A stretch of DNA of 64,000 bases, from assembly GCA_964478225.1 (NCBI GenBank), contig CAYZHM010000002.1, positions 62,001-126,000 on the forward strand, read 5' to 3'. Each line of letters starts with the position of its first letter. The first letter of the stretch is position 1. The translations under genes were made by a program, and so were the position numbers. Positions 27,772 to 36,554 of the stretch are shown in pieces. The DNA is from CAYZHM01 sp964478225 (GTDB taxonomy: Bacteria; Pseudomonadota; Alphaproteobacteria; Micavibrionales; Micavibrionaceae). Below the pieces are notes generated by a model. It searched no databases and was not told the origin of the DNA. It saw nothing but the letters and a program-made list of their open reading frames with translations.

Positions 27772-27792
27772 TTTTTGTGCAGTGCACAAAAA
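27772..27792. promoter_or_regulatory. PhaR-like palindromic operator
   Basis: A perfect inverted repeat TTTTTGTGCA - G - TGCACAAAAA. With site 1 it forms the only notable symmetry in the 367-base spacer between the divergent phasin and dacC genes. It could control either gene; PhaR control of phasin is the simplest reading. Confidence 0.5.
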
Positions 27793-27969
27793 TAGTTTTT
27801 TGTACGGTTTGTAGCTTCTTCAGTTACGCTCAACTATCTGTTTGTTATTTTTTCATTTTTCTGGACGAACGTGGACAAAGAGGTCGCTAATCTTTTATAA
27901 TGGTAATAGTGTTTTGGATCATTTGGTTCCATTGCAGCTGTTTCCTTTATTTCAAAAATAAACGTTTTT

Positions 27970-29532
27970 GTGGTGCGCGTGCAGATACAGTTAAAGAAAA
28001 AGAGCAATCAGACCGTTTTTTCAAGATATTTCATGATTTTGGTTGCGCTTGTGTGCGCCGGTCTTGTGGTTGTTGAATCCCCTGCACAGGCTAAACAGAC
28101 CAAAGATAACCCGCGCTATGCGTCGTTGGTCATGGATGCCGATACTGGCGAAATTCTGCATGAGCGCTATAGTGACAAGCCACTGCATCCCGCCTCTTTA
28201 ACCAAGATGATGACTTTGCTTCTTTTGTTTGAAGCCATTGAAAACAAACAGATTTCATTGAATGATCGCATTCCCATTTCCAAACATGCCGCAGCGCAGG
28301 TTCCAAGCAAGCTTGATTTGCCCGCAGGATCCAGTATTCGCGTTAAGGATGCCATTCTGGCGCTTGTGACCAAATCAGCGAATGATATTGCGGTGGCCGT
28401 CGCTGAGCAGGTGGGGGGCAGTGAGTATAATTTTTCCAAGATGATGAACCGCAAAGCGCGTGAAATTGGCATGAACAAGAGTATTTTCGTCAATGCTTCA
28501 GGATTGCACGATCCCAAGCAAATCAGTTCGGCTCGTGATATGTCGAAACTGGCGCGGCATATTATCCAGGTATATCCCTCTTATTACCGTTATTTTTCGA
28601 CAGAGAATTTTTCCTACCGCGGTAAAAACTATCACAACCACAACCGTCTGATGAGCACCTACAAGGGTATGGACGGCATGAAAACAGGCTATGTCGCGGC
28701 ATCAGGATTTAATCTTGTGGCCTCAGCGGTACGCGATAACCAACGCCTTATAGGCGTGGTTTTTGGTGGACGTAGCACTGCCAGCCGCAATGAACACATG
28801 GCCAAGTTGCTAGATCAGGCTTTTGCTAAGAAGCGCATGATATTGCTGGCCGATGGGGATAGCCCTAAAGGAACATTTAAGCAGGAGGCCAAGAAAGACG
28901 AATCGCCGATTGAGCTTGCTTATGAGCCTGAACCATTGTCAGCCCCCCCTGTTCCTAGCCGTAAGCCTCAGATTGCCAATGCGCTAGCCGCTCTCAGTAA
29001 AATTGCGCCAGCAAACGGCCTTGTCCCTCTTCCGGCAGGCGCTCCCAAAAGTACCGTTGTTTCTTCTGAGGATGCTTCTTATAAATGGGTACGCCTTGAC
29101 CCTCTTTCCAAACAAGGAATGTTTAGCCGTTTGATCGGTGAAGGCGACTCCGACCCTGAGGTTTCCAAGCGCATAGAGACTGGATTGATTGCGATTAATG
29201 CCCTCAAAGAAGAAGATAAGCAAAGTCATACTTCTTCATCGTCAGCTGTAACGCAAAAAGTTGCTTATGCTCCGCCTGCCCCGACTGCGACAAAGACTTG
29301 GGCCATTCAGGTGGGCGCCTTTACCAGCCGGGCGGCGACTGATGAGATCCTGACACGCAGCATGGCGAAATTGCCTCAAAAATATGCTTCGGCACGCCCG
29401 ATTATCGCGCCGTTGCAAACGACGCAAGGTTGGGTTTTCCGTGCACGGCTTGCTGGTTATACCCGCGAAGAAGCAGCCAAAGCCTGTATGTTTATTCCTG
29501 ATTGCCTTATTGTTGCCCCTCAAAATTTCTAG
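27970..29532 (+). CDS. D-alanyl-D-alanine carboxypeptidase (S11) with C-terminal SPOR domain
   Basis: Periplasmic penicillin-binding protein that trims the terminal D-Ala of peptidoglycan stem peptides. After a signal sequence (MILVALVCAGLVVVESPAQA) the S11 domain has the catalytic motifs SLTK (Ser about 76), SAN and MKTGY. A long Pro/Ala-rich linker (about 310-430) leads to a SPOR domain (WAIQVGAFTSRAATDEILTR ... VFRARLAGYTREEAAKAC), which binds denuded glycan strands and targets septa. The start is uncertain: GTG 27970 is used; ATG 28033 would give a shorter signal peptide. Fusion of S11 and SPOR is frequent in alphaproteobacteria. Confidence 0.92.
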   Translation: MVRVQIQLKKKSNQTVFSRYFMILVALVCAGLVVVESPAQAKQTKDNPRYASLVMDADTGEILHERYSDKPLHPASLTKMMTLLLLFEAIENKQISLNDRIPISKHAAAQVPSKLDLPAGSSIRVKDAILALVTKSANDIAVAVAEQVGGSEYNFSKMMNRKAREIGMNKSIFVNASGLHDPKQISSARDMSKLARHIIQVYPSYYRYFSTENFSYRGKNYHNHNRLMSTYKGMDGMKTGYVAASGFNLVASAVRDNQRLIGVVFGGRSTASRNEHMAKLLDQAFAKKRMILLADGDSPKGTFKQEAKKDESPIELAYEPEPLSAPPVPSRKPQIANALAALSKIAPANGLVPLPAGAPKSTVVSSEDASYKWVRLDPLSKQGMFSRLIGEGDSDPEVSKRIETGLIAINALKEEDKQSHTSSSSAVTQKVAYAPPAPTATKTWAIQVGAFTSRAATDEILTRSMAKLPQKYASARPIIAPLQTTQGWVFRARLAGYTREEAAKACMFIPDCLIVAPQNF

Positions 29533-29543
29533 AGAAATCTGAC

Positions 29544-30248
29544 ATGACATCTTCTCCATCCCATGAAAGCGGTAATATGCTTTTTATTATTTTGCTGGCG
29601 GTGGCGCTGATCGGCATTTTGAGCGCTGTTATTATGAATTCAGGTGATGGCGGTGACAGCGATATCGATAATGAAACACTTGTGATTTCTGCATCGGAAG
29701 TTCAGCGTTACGGAGCCGAGCTTGAGCGGGCTATTAATTACATTATTCAGAATGGGCATAGTGAGTCTGATATTCGTTTTGCACATCCGAATGCGCCCAG
29801 TGCTTACGGTGATTTGTCTGCGGATACCGACAAAAGCGATCAGGTTTTTCATCGTGATGGCGGCGGGGCGGACTACCGCACGCCCCCGGAAGATATTAAC
29901 GATGGAAGCGATTGGCAATTTTACGGGACCAGCGCCCTTCCGGGTGTTGGGTCGAGCCGTGCCGATCTTATTATGGTTTTGCCAAAAGTCACGCAGCAAT
30001 TTTGTGATAAAATTAATAGAATGAACGGACAAACCGGAACACCAACAGATACGGTTGATTGTCTTTGGACAGATACAACGGGCATCTTTAACGGCTCTAC
30101 ACAGTTCTCCGCGACGCCGAACAGTTTGGACGAAACAACATTTGAACAAGACCCCAACACGACGTCTGCACGCCCGGCGCCGGAAGCCTGCGTTGTTTGT
30201 TCAACCGGAAACACACGGCATTACTATCACGTTATTATGGCACGGTGA
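29544..30248 (+). CDS. pilin-like exported protein, paralogue 2
   Basis: A 234-residue protein from ATG 29544. A short leader ending in Gly (TSSPSHESG) is followed by the hydrophobic helix NMLFIILLAVALIGILSAVI, pilin-like but without Glu5. It shares with the 23504-24187 product the EVxxY motif, NGxxxSDIxF, ADLIMVLPKVTQQFCDKIN and the C-terminus YYHVIMAR. Four cysteines in the C-terminal half (one at QQFCDKIN, one at VDCLW, two at ACVVC) could form disulfides. It follows dacC by 11 bases, so probably is co-transcribed with it. No type II secretion or pilus assembly genes are adjacent. Function unknown. Confidence 0.6.
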   Translation: MTSSPSHESGNMLFIILLAVALIGILSAVIMNSGDGGDSDIDNETLVISASEVQRYGAELERAINYIIQNGHSESDIRFAHPNAPSAYGDLSADTDKSDQVFHRDGGGADYRTPPEDINDGSDWQFYGTSALPGVGSSRADLIMVLPKVTQQFCDKINRMNGQTGTPTDTVDCLWTDTTGIFNGSTQFSATPNSLDETTFEQDPNTTSARPAPEACVVCSTGNTRHYYHVIMAR

Positions 30249-30854
30249 TTAGTTTGCGATAGGAACGGGATTGGATTCGTTCTTTGGCATTAATATGATC
30301 TGCGGCTTGGGATCGCTGAGTTCACGAATTTCCCGGTTCGTTGGCATAGTGTAATCAAACGCTCCAACAACGCGGCCTGTTTCTATCTTTGTGATGCGTA
30401 AGCTGACATTCAGGTTTGGCCGGTCTTCAAGATAGTGACCATCCAGGACAAAGCGTGGGTTGCCTTTTTTGGTTGTGGCCGACACCATCTTGTTCATGTG
30501 AAGAGTATTTTTTTCCACACTCACATTTTCGAGATCAACGCTATAGCCCAACTGCGTTAGCCTTGCGCCTATTTGCTCGGGAATGAGCGCCCCTATTGCT
30601 GCAGGCGTTTTGGGGTCTTCGTAATTTACGAGCGGCATGATTTTAATCACATCGTCATCGCGGATAAAAGTTGCTGCTTGCTGGATGATATAATCTGCGG
30701 CGGCATAGTTTTTGGCCATGAGATTAACATCTGGATTTTGGAAGATATTCAGTTCATGCAACCCAAGAGCTGTCGCGCCATAATGCGTGCCGGCGCAAGC
30801 GGATATTATAAGAAGCGAGCATATTGCTGCACTTGTACCTAAAAACCGTCTCAG
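30249..30854 (-). CDS. FlgO-like outer-membrane lipoprotein, apparent CTG start
   Basis: A 201-residue lipoprotein. An ATG/GTG/TTG start can only be placed at 30761 (TTG), which would remove the export signal. Reading upstream in frame gives RRFLGTSAAICSLLIISAC, a lipoprotein signal with lipobox ISAC, beginning at a CTG at 30854. That CTG has AAGGAG seven bases upstream and overlaps the TGA of the preceding lipoprotein gene as CTGA, exactly where ATGA couplings occur. The mature part resembles the FlgO fold (AAADYIIQQAATFI, LIPEQIGARLTQLGYSVDLE). FlgO-type proteins assist flagellar or envelope structures; role here unknown. Confidence 0.65.
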   Translation of the reverse strand: MRRFLGTSAAICSLLIISACAGTHYGATALGLHELNIFQNPDVNLMAKNYAAADYIIQQAATFIRDDDVIKIMPLVNYEDPKTPAAIGALIPEQIGARLTQLGYSVDLENVSVEKNTLHMNKMVSATTKKGNPRFVLDGHYLEDRPNLNVSLRITKIETGRVVGAFDYTMPTNREIRELSDPKPQIILMPKNESNPVPIAN

Positions 30855-31495
30855 TCGTTTTCTCCTTGAATTTTAAAGTCACGAGTGCGCTCTTCTTTAA
30901 TATCAAGGACTGGCGGCTCTTTTTCTACGTCATCCAGCTCTGAGCTGGCAGTATAGCCAAAGCTCGGCAATGTGTAGACTTTGTGCGTGGTGATCGGAAC
31001 CGTATCAGCGCCATACAGATTAAGCGCTAGATCGAAGTCCTCCGCTGTTTTCTTTTTGTTGGCGAAATCAAAATACATCTGCGGCGCTTTGTATGATGCT
31101 GGAACGGCCTCGAACGTCATCCGGGCGTTGAAAACATCTGAGGCGTTCGCCAGTGTATGACCCTTGGCGCGCAATGTTTCACGCAATGCGTAATCGTAGG
31201 CGTAGTTAAATGCGCTCGGCTCTAATCTGTTGTGAACGTATATTGTCGTGGGCTGAAGGCCGGTTTGCTGCTCAAGCTGCGTGACCAGATCGTTGGTTGC
31301 TTTCAAAAACTCACCGACAACTTTGTCGTTCTTAAGCTCACTATATTTATAGCCGATGCTGCTGGCGTCTGGGCCAGGAGGAGCTTTGTAAGTCTTGTTG
31401 TGGTGAGCATAGCTCGTCGGCAGGAAAGTCGGATCCATCACAGACCGACAACCGCTTAAAATCAAAATCAGTAAGCAAAGAGAAAGGAAACGCAT
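30851..31495 (-). CDS. lipoprotein of unknown function
   Basis: A 214-residue protein from ATG 31495 (MRFLSLCLLILILSGC), a clear lipoprotein signal with lipobox LSGC. The mature part has no motif I recognise; it includes NDLVTQLEQQTGLQPTTIYVHNR, LRAKGHTLANASDVFNARM and an acidic C-terminus (ELDDVEKEPPVLDIKEERTRDF). The segment 'YDYALRETLRAKGHTL' resembles the variable-strand region of FlgO/LpoB-like folds, so the two adjacent lipoproteins may form a pair. The stop overlaps the start of the next gene by 4 bases. ATG 31555 is a less likely start because it would mask the signal. Confidence 0.75.
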   Translation of the reverse strand: MRFLSLCLLILILSGCRSVMDPTFLPTSYAHHNKTYKAPPGPDASSIGYKYSELKNDKVVGEFLKATNDLVTQLEQQTGLQPTTIYVHNRLEPSAFNYAYDYALRETLRAKGHTLANASDVFNARMTFEAVPASYKAPQMYFDFANKKKTAEDFDLALNLYGADTVPITTHKVYTLPSFGYTASSELDDVEKEPPVLDIKEERTRDFKIQGEND

Positions 31496-31588
31496 GATCT
31501 TTATCCGTTCTTTAAAGTGGGCAGACAGGCGATCAAAAGTCATCGCGGGGATCATTTTAGCAAGTTGCGGCTGTCAGGTATAGAGTTT

Positions 31589-33079
31589 TTAAGCCGCTTT
31601 ACCCTGCATTTTGGCAATTGATTTTGTTGTGGAGCTGCCTTTGATTTCGCTGAGCACTCGAACTTCTCCGCCATAAGCGCGAACGGTGGGGGTTTCAGGA
31701 ATGTCATCAACCTTGTAATCGCCACCTTTGAAATAAATGTCAGGCTTCAGGTATTCGATAAGTTTGGATGCCGTGTTGTCATCGCCCGGTTTGTCGGCTC
31801 CAAAGAGGACAACCATATCAACGCATTCCAGTGCGCCCAGAACGATCGCGCGAGCATTCTCCTCATGGACAGGGCGGTTTTCACCTTTAAGAATGCGTAC
31901 AGATGAATCTTTATTCAAAGCAACAATCAAGTGATCGCAATTTTGCCGGGCCTCCTGCAGGTAAGTCACGTGGCCTTGATGCAGAATATCGAAGCAACCA
32001 TTTGTGAAACCTATTTTGCGGCCCTTGGCTCGCCAGCGTTTTACGGTTTCCAAAGCTTCGGCTTTGTGCTGGATGACATGCGGGGTATTCCCTGTCAGTG
32101 CTTCAACAAGTTCGTCGTGGCGGATGGGGGCCGTCCCGACTTTGGAGACGACAACACCGCCTGCTGCGTTGGCTAGAATTGCGGCTTGTTCGAGATCTGC
32201 GCCTACCGCGAGTGAGGCGGAAATTGTGGCGATCACCGTGTCGCCCGCGCCGGATACATCATAAACTTCGACATTTTTGGTTGGAATATGAACCGGATCT
32301 TTGTTTTTTTGAATGATGCTGATTCCGTCTTTGCCGCGAGTGGCGATGACGGCATTGATCCCGCATTCGTCTATAATTTTTCCGGCCGCCTTCTCGATAT
32401 CATCGTTGGACGTTGTTGGCATTCCGCCTGTGGCCTCGGCCAATTCCTTTTTGTTCGGGGTCACCGCAAAGGCACCTTTGTATTTGGAAAAATCGTTTCC
32501 TTTTGGATCTACGATAACAGGTACTTTATTTTCAGCAGCGATTTTGATGATCTGCGCAAGAACATCTTCGCGGAGCAATCCTTTGCCGTAGTCGGAAACA
32601 ATAACGGCGTTCGCGTTCTTGATGTAGCGCGGCAAAGATTTTGTAAGCTCAATAAAAACTTTATCGCCAACGACTGTTTTGTCTTCAAAATCGGTACGAA
32701 GAAGTTGCTGATGGCCGGCAAGATAGCGGGTTTTTATAGTGGTTGGGCGTTTGGGATCATAAATGAGGCCGATATTATCCTTCTTAATGCCGAGCGAGAG
32801 CGCCTTTTCGTTGATAGCGCGTCCTTCAGTATCGTCTCCAACAAGTGCGATGATGACAGATTCTGCACCTAAGCCAGCCAGATTGGCCAAAGCATTTCCT
32901 GCGCCCCCCAGCATTGTGTCTTCGCGGCGGATGGATAATACGGGGACAGGGCTTTCCGGGGAGATGCGCTCAACATCACCATAGACAAAACGGTCGAGCA
33001 TGATGTCGCCGATAACCAAAACGTTGATTTTGTTATATTTTTCGGTGATTTCCAGCAATTTTTCCGTGTTTTTGCTCAT
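31589..33079 (-). CDS. hldE: bifunctional heptose-7-phosphate kinase / heptose-1-phosphate adenylyltransferase
   Basis: Makes ADP-heptose precursor for lipopolysaccharide inner core. The 496-residue protein has an N-terminal ribokinase-like domain (VLVIGDIMLDRFVYGDVERISPE; signature VYDVSGAGDTVIATISASLA) and a C-terminal cytidylyltransferase-like domain (IGFTNGCFDILHQGHVTYLQEARQ, the HxGH nucleotide site, and IYFKGGDYKVDDIPE). Both domains look complete. Length agrees with E. coli HldE (RfaE). It is divergent from the LapG-like fusion gene. Presence implies a heptose-containing LPS. Confidence 0.97.
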   Translation of the reverse strand: MSKNTEKLLEITEKYNKINVLVIGDIMLDRFVYGDVERISPESPVPVLSIRREDTMLGGAGNALANLAGLGAESVIIALVGDDTEGRAINEKALSLGIKKDNIGLIYDPKRPTTIKTRYLAGHQQLLRTDFEDKTVVGDKVFIELTKSLPRYIKNANAVIVSDYGKGLLREDVLAQIIKIAAENKVPVIVDPKGNDFSKYKGAFAVTPNKKELAEATGGMPTTSNDDIEKAAGKIIDECGINAVIATRGKDGISIIQKNKDPVHIPTKNVEVYDVSGAGDTVIATISASLAVGADLEQAAILANAAGGVVVSKVGTAPIRHDELVEALTGNTPHVIQHKAEALETVKRWRAKGRKIGFTNGCFDILHQGHVTYLQEARQNCDHLIVALNKDSSVRILKGENRPVHEENARAIVLGALECVDMVVLFGADKPGDDNTASKLIEYLKPDIYFKGGDYKVDDIPETPTVRAYGGEVRVLSEIKGSSTTKSIAKMQGKAA

Positions 33080-33245
33080 AATGGACCCGGGTCGATGTTA
33101 ACTAATCCGTTCAAATTGCTCAAATTTTATGCATTTTATGGCCAATTCTTAGCATTTCGTCAATCTTTATCGTGTTTAATAGGGGGGTGGGGAAAACCTA
33201 GTAAAAAACTTGATGTATTGTTTGCGTAATGCGTAGAGGGCGGCA

Positions 33246-34202
33246 ATGAACAACAACAAGAGCACAAAGCTCGATCATAACAGATTTAGTCTTACATGTA
33301 TGCGCTCATCCCTTGGCCGGACACGGCTGGGTGAGTTGCTTGTTTCCAGAGGACTTATTTCGGCCAGTGATTTAAAACATGCCCTGCGCATGCAAAAGGC
33401 TCATAAGAAGCCTCTCGGTAGAATTTTTCTTGAATCAAGCATTATCAATCGTCGCCAGTTGGTAGGCGTACTGGCGCGCCAGTTTGTTATGCGCAGCCTG
33501 GCCACCATCTTGCTGGGATCGATGTCTTTGACCACTCTTGCCGGCAAGAGAGCGTTGGCGGACATTATCGATGCTCCTGCGCGCATTTCTGTTTCCTTTA
33601 ATTCCTCGGCTCAGATTGACCCGTTGAAATCCTATCCGGCGTTGTATGGCACGAATGAAAAGCGCTCTGATAACCTGAAGCCGTTTGTAAAATGGAGCGA
33701 GATGTTCAGCAAATTTGATCAACAAATTCGCTCCGGAAAGTCAGGCTCACTGGTTAGTGAATGGCGGAGCGCATTAAAGCGTTATGAAGGTATGGATTTG
33801 AGAGACATGGCGGCGGGCGTTAATTCCTTCGTCAATGAGGTTCCCTACATTCTTGATAACCGCAACTGGGGCAAGAGTGATTACTGGGCCACTCCTATCG
33901 AATTTTTGGAGCGTGGTGGCGATTGTGAAGATTTTGCGATTGCTAAGTACACAGCGTTACGTGCCCTTGGTGTTCCCGAAGAAAGACTTCGCGTTGCCAT
34001 CGTTCAGGATACTTTGAAGAATATTCCCCATGCAGTGCTGGTTGTTTACACAGATGAAGGAGCGTTTGTGCTCGATAATCAAATTAAAACATTGGTCAGT
34101 GCCGATGGGGCGGGTCGTTATCGCCCAATTTATTCGATCAATCGTACGGCTTGGTGGTTACATACAGCACCGGACGCCACTCAAATTGCTTCTGCCCGTT
34201 AG
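33246..34202 (+). CDS. MshEN (c-di-GMP-binding type) domain fused to LapG-like BTLCP cysteine protease
   Basis: A 318-residue fusion. Residues 27-79 carry an exact MshEN pattern: a 24-residue motif from RLGELLVSRGLISASDL to Q50, a 5-residue spacer KAHKK, and a second 24-residue motif from PLGRIFLESSIINRRQL to Q79. Then comes one hydrophobic segment (about 84-100), and a bacterial transglutaminase-like cysteine protease domain with Cys227 (GGDCEDFAIAKY), His262 (IPHAVLVVY) and Asp277 (VLDNQ). LapG proteases cleave adhesins in the periplasm under c-di-GMP control through LapD. Here a c-di-GMP-binding module is on the same chain. An internal ATG (33489) could yield the protease alone with a signal peptide. 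A prepilin gene follows. Confidence 0.8.
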   Translation: MNNNKSTKLDHNRFSLTCMRSSLGRTRLGELLVSRGLISASDLKHALRMQKAHKKPLGRIFLESSIINRRQLVGVLARQFVMRSLATILLGSMSLTTLAGKRALADIIDAPARISVSFNSSAQIDPLKSYPALYGTNEKRSDNLKPFVKWSEMFSKFDQQIRSGKSGSLVSEWRSALKRYEGMDLRDMAAGVNSFVNEVPYILDNRNWGKSDYWATPIEFLERGGDCEDFAIAKYTALRALGVPEERLRVAIVQDTLKNIPHAVLVVYTDEGAFVLDNQIKTLVSADGAGRYRPIYSINRTAWWLHTAPDATQIASAR

Positions 34203-34242
34203 GACAGACCTACTTTTATTTTCGCCCTATTTCTGAGCCGTT

Positions 34243-34263
34243 CGGCCGTTTTGCCGTTTTTTT
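34243..34263 (+). terminator. weak intrinsic terminator after the LapG-like gene
   Basis: CGGC (34243-34246) and GCCG (34253-34256) enclose a 6-base loop, followed by seven T. The stem is only four pairs, so termination may be partial. Confidence 0.4.
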
Positions 34264-34360
34264 CGAAAAATTAGCTAAAATTTTAAGAAAATTCTCTCTT
34301 TTTGATGTTTTGAGAGGTTTTGCTAATATTTCGTTAAATTTATATGCTCATAATTTAATT

Positions 34361-35110
34361 ATGTCAAAAAATAATGAGCAGTTTTCTCAAGGATTTACAT
34401 TGGTCGAAATGGCCATTGTCATGATTATTATCGGGCTGCTTATCGGAGGAATTTTGAAGGGGCAAGAACTGATTGTGAATGCTCAGGTTGCTATGACGGC
34501 TTCTCAATATAAAGGTTTCTTGGCTGCTGAAGCTACTTTTGTCGATAATTATAATGCTTTGCCTGGCGACATACCGGACGGCCTCGCTCAAACCAGGATC
34601 CCCAATTGCAATGCTGCCAATTTTTGTACGGGCGGTAATGGTGATAGTCAGTTAGGCACGCCTGTGACAGCGCTGGGAACACCGATAAGTGATGCGGAAA
34701 ATATTCTCTACTGGAAGCATTTATCTTTGGCTGATTTAATTACCGGCGTTAACCCCAGTGCAGATTCTGATCCTGCCGGATCGATTGGAGGGTATTCTCA
34801 TCCCGTTGCGAATATAAGCGGCACCTGGAATGCCTTTGCACCAGATACGTCTCTTATAGGGATCAACAGTATTGGCGGCAACCGCATGGGCAGAATTTAT
34901 TTTGAAATCTCTGCAAGGCCCAATACCCACGAGGTCATCACTGCCTCTCATCTTGCGGCACGGCTTGACCGTAAGCTGGATGATGGCATGCCCAATCTTG
35001 GCGCCGTGACAGCAGAATTTTCTTCAGAAAATTGTGATGAGGGAGATAATGCTACTTCTCTCTATAATGAAACGACCAACGGTCTTTGTGTTATGTTCTT
35101 TAGGAACTAA
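34361..35110 (+). CDS. type IV prepilin / pseudopilin
   Basis: A 249-residue protein with a canonical class III leader: MSKNNEQFSQG, cleavage before FTLVEMAIVMIIIGLLIGGI, with Glu at position +5 of the mature protein. After the hydrophobic helix comes QYKGFLAAEATFVDNYNALPGDIPDG, a pattern seen in pilins, and a globular part with four cysteines (PNCNAANFC; ENC; LC) that may form disulfides. ATG 34361 is the only start that places the leader at the N-terminus. No pilus assembly genes are adjacent in this window, so it is an orphan or minor pilin gene. Confidence 0.85.
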   Translation: MSKNNEQFSQGFTLVEMAIVMIIIGLLIGGILKGQELIVNAQVAMTASQYKGFLAAEATFVDNYNALPGDIPDGLAQTRIPNCNAANFCTGGNGDSQLGTPVTALGTPISDAENILYWKHLSLADLITGVNPSADSDPAGSIGGYSHPVANISGTWNAFAPDTSLIGINSIGGNRMGRIYFEISARPNTHEVITASHLAARLDRKLDDGMPNLGAVTAEFSSENCDEGDNATSLYNETTNGLCVMFFRN

Positions 35111-35117
35111 TTTTTGC

Positions 35118-36554
35118 CTATTCAACTTCCGCGATGCGCAGCAAATTTGTTGAGCCCGGTGTGCCAAATGGAACCCCGGCAGTCATGACAAATTTTTCGC
35201 CTTTCTTGGCCACGCGCATGTCTTTGAGGACACGGGAGGCCAAGGGCACAGCGCCAACAAAATTGCCTTTAAGTTTGGGTTCGTGCACAGGGATAATGCC
35301 GTAAGATAAAGCCAGGCGGCGTGCAGCTTCAAGTTTTGGTGTCAAACACAAGATCGGGACATCCGGACGATGACGGGCCATGCGTAAGGCTGTCGACCCT
35401 GATGTGGTGTATGTGACGATTGCTTTGGCCGCAACATCCTGCGCCACATAATAAGCGGCGGTTGATATCGCATCGGCATCATAGGCCAGCGTGTCAGGGT
35501 GAGCAGCTTCCATCATCAGCTGGTAGGTTTCATCCGATTCTGTTTCAAAACAAATGCGGTTCATAATTGTTACGGCGCGTACGGGATATTCTCCGGCCGC
35601 TGTCTCAGCCGAAAGCATAACGGCATCTGTGCCATCATAGACGGCCGTGGCGACATCCGAGGCTTCCGCACGGGTTGGCCTTGCATTGGTGATCATCGAT
35701 TCGAGCATCTGTGTTGCCACAACAACAGGTTTGCCGGCTTCACGCATTTTACGCACCACGCGCTTTTGTGCCGCGGGTACTTTTTCCGGCGGAATTTCTA
35801 CACCAAGATCTCCTCTCGCCAACATGATGCCGTCCGCAAGGGTGATGATGTCGTCGAGGGCTTCGAGAGCAGAAGGTTTTTCCAATTTGACCATGAGGGC
35901 AGCGCGGCCATTGATTAATTTCCTCGCTTCTTTCACGTCCTTGGCGGTTTGCACAAAACTTTGGGCGATCCAGTCAACACCCATATTTAATGCTGCTTCG
36001 AGATCGATCTTGTCTTTCGCAGTCAGGGCGGGAATCGGTATAACAACGCCAGGCAGATTCAGGCCCTTTTTGTTGGACAAGGCCAAACCCGCTTCAATTT
36101 TGGTTTCAATGTAATCTTTGCCCTTTTTGGTCACGATAGCGCGGACTTTGCCATCATCGAGGAACAGGCGATCGCCGTTCTTAAGGATCTTTAGAATCTC
36201 GGGATGAGGCAGGTGTACACGCGTTTTATCTCCGGGCGCCGAATCAAGATCGAAACGGAAGGCCTGATTCCTTTTTAAGGTGATTTCACCGTCTTTGAAT
36301 GTACCGATTCTGATTTTGGGGCCCTGTAAATCTGCGAGAATCCCGATAGGACGCCCGACTTTCTTTTCCAAAGCCCGGATATAACCAATGTTCCTTTTAT
36401 GCGTTTCGTGGGTGCCGTGTGAGAAATTCAGACGGAAAACATTCACGCCGGCTGCGAAAAGTTGCTCAATCATGGCGGAATCCGAGCTGGCGAGGCCGAG
36501 AGTTGCTAAGATTTTTGTCCGGGAGTGCACGAAAGTCTGCGGCGGGGTCTTCAT
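35118..36554 (-). CDS. pyk: pyruvate kinase
   Basis: Last step of glycolysis: phosphoenolpyruvate plus ADP to pyruvate plus ATP. The 478-residue protein from ATG 36554 has the barrel start RTKILATLGLASSD, NVFRLNFSHGTHE, DLQGPKIRIG, the catalytic Lys segment MVKLEKPSALE, the metal-binding MLARGDLGVEIP and the allosteric C-terminal domain (TTSGSTALRMARHRP). A longer reading to 36716 is rejected because the extra N-terminus is not family-like. It is convergent with the prepilin gene (7-base gap). Confidence 0.96.
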   Translation of the reverse strand: MKTPPQTFVHSRTKILATLGLASSDSAMIEQLFAAGVNVFRLNFSHGTHETHKRNIGYIRALEKKVGRPIGILADLQGPKIRIGTFKDGEITLKRNQAFRFDLDSAPGDKTRVHLPHPEILKILKNGDRLFLDDGKVRAIVTKKGKDYIETKIEAGLALSNKKGLNLPGVVIPIPALTAKDKIDLEAALNMGVDWIAQSFVQTAKDVKEARKLINGRAALMVKLEKPSALEALDDIITLADGIMLARGDLGVEIPPEKVPAAQKRVVRKMREAGKPVVVATQMLESMITNARPTRAEASDVATAVYDGTDAVMLSAETAAGEYPVRAVTIMNRICFETESDETYQLMMEAAHPDTLAYDADAISTAAYYVAQDVAAKAIVTYTTSGSTALRMARHRPDVPILCLTPKLEAARRLALSYGIIPVHEPKLKGNFVGAVPLASRVLKDMRVAKKGEKFVMTAGVPFGTPGSTNLLRIAEVE

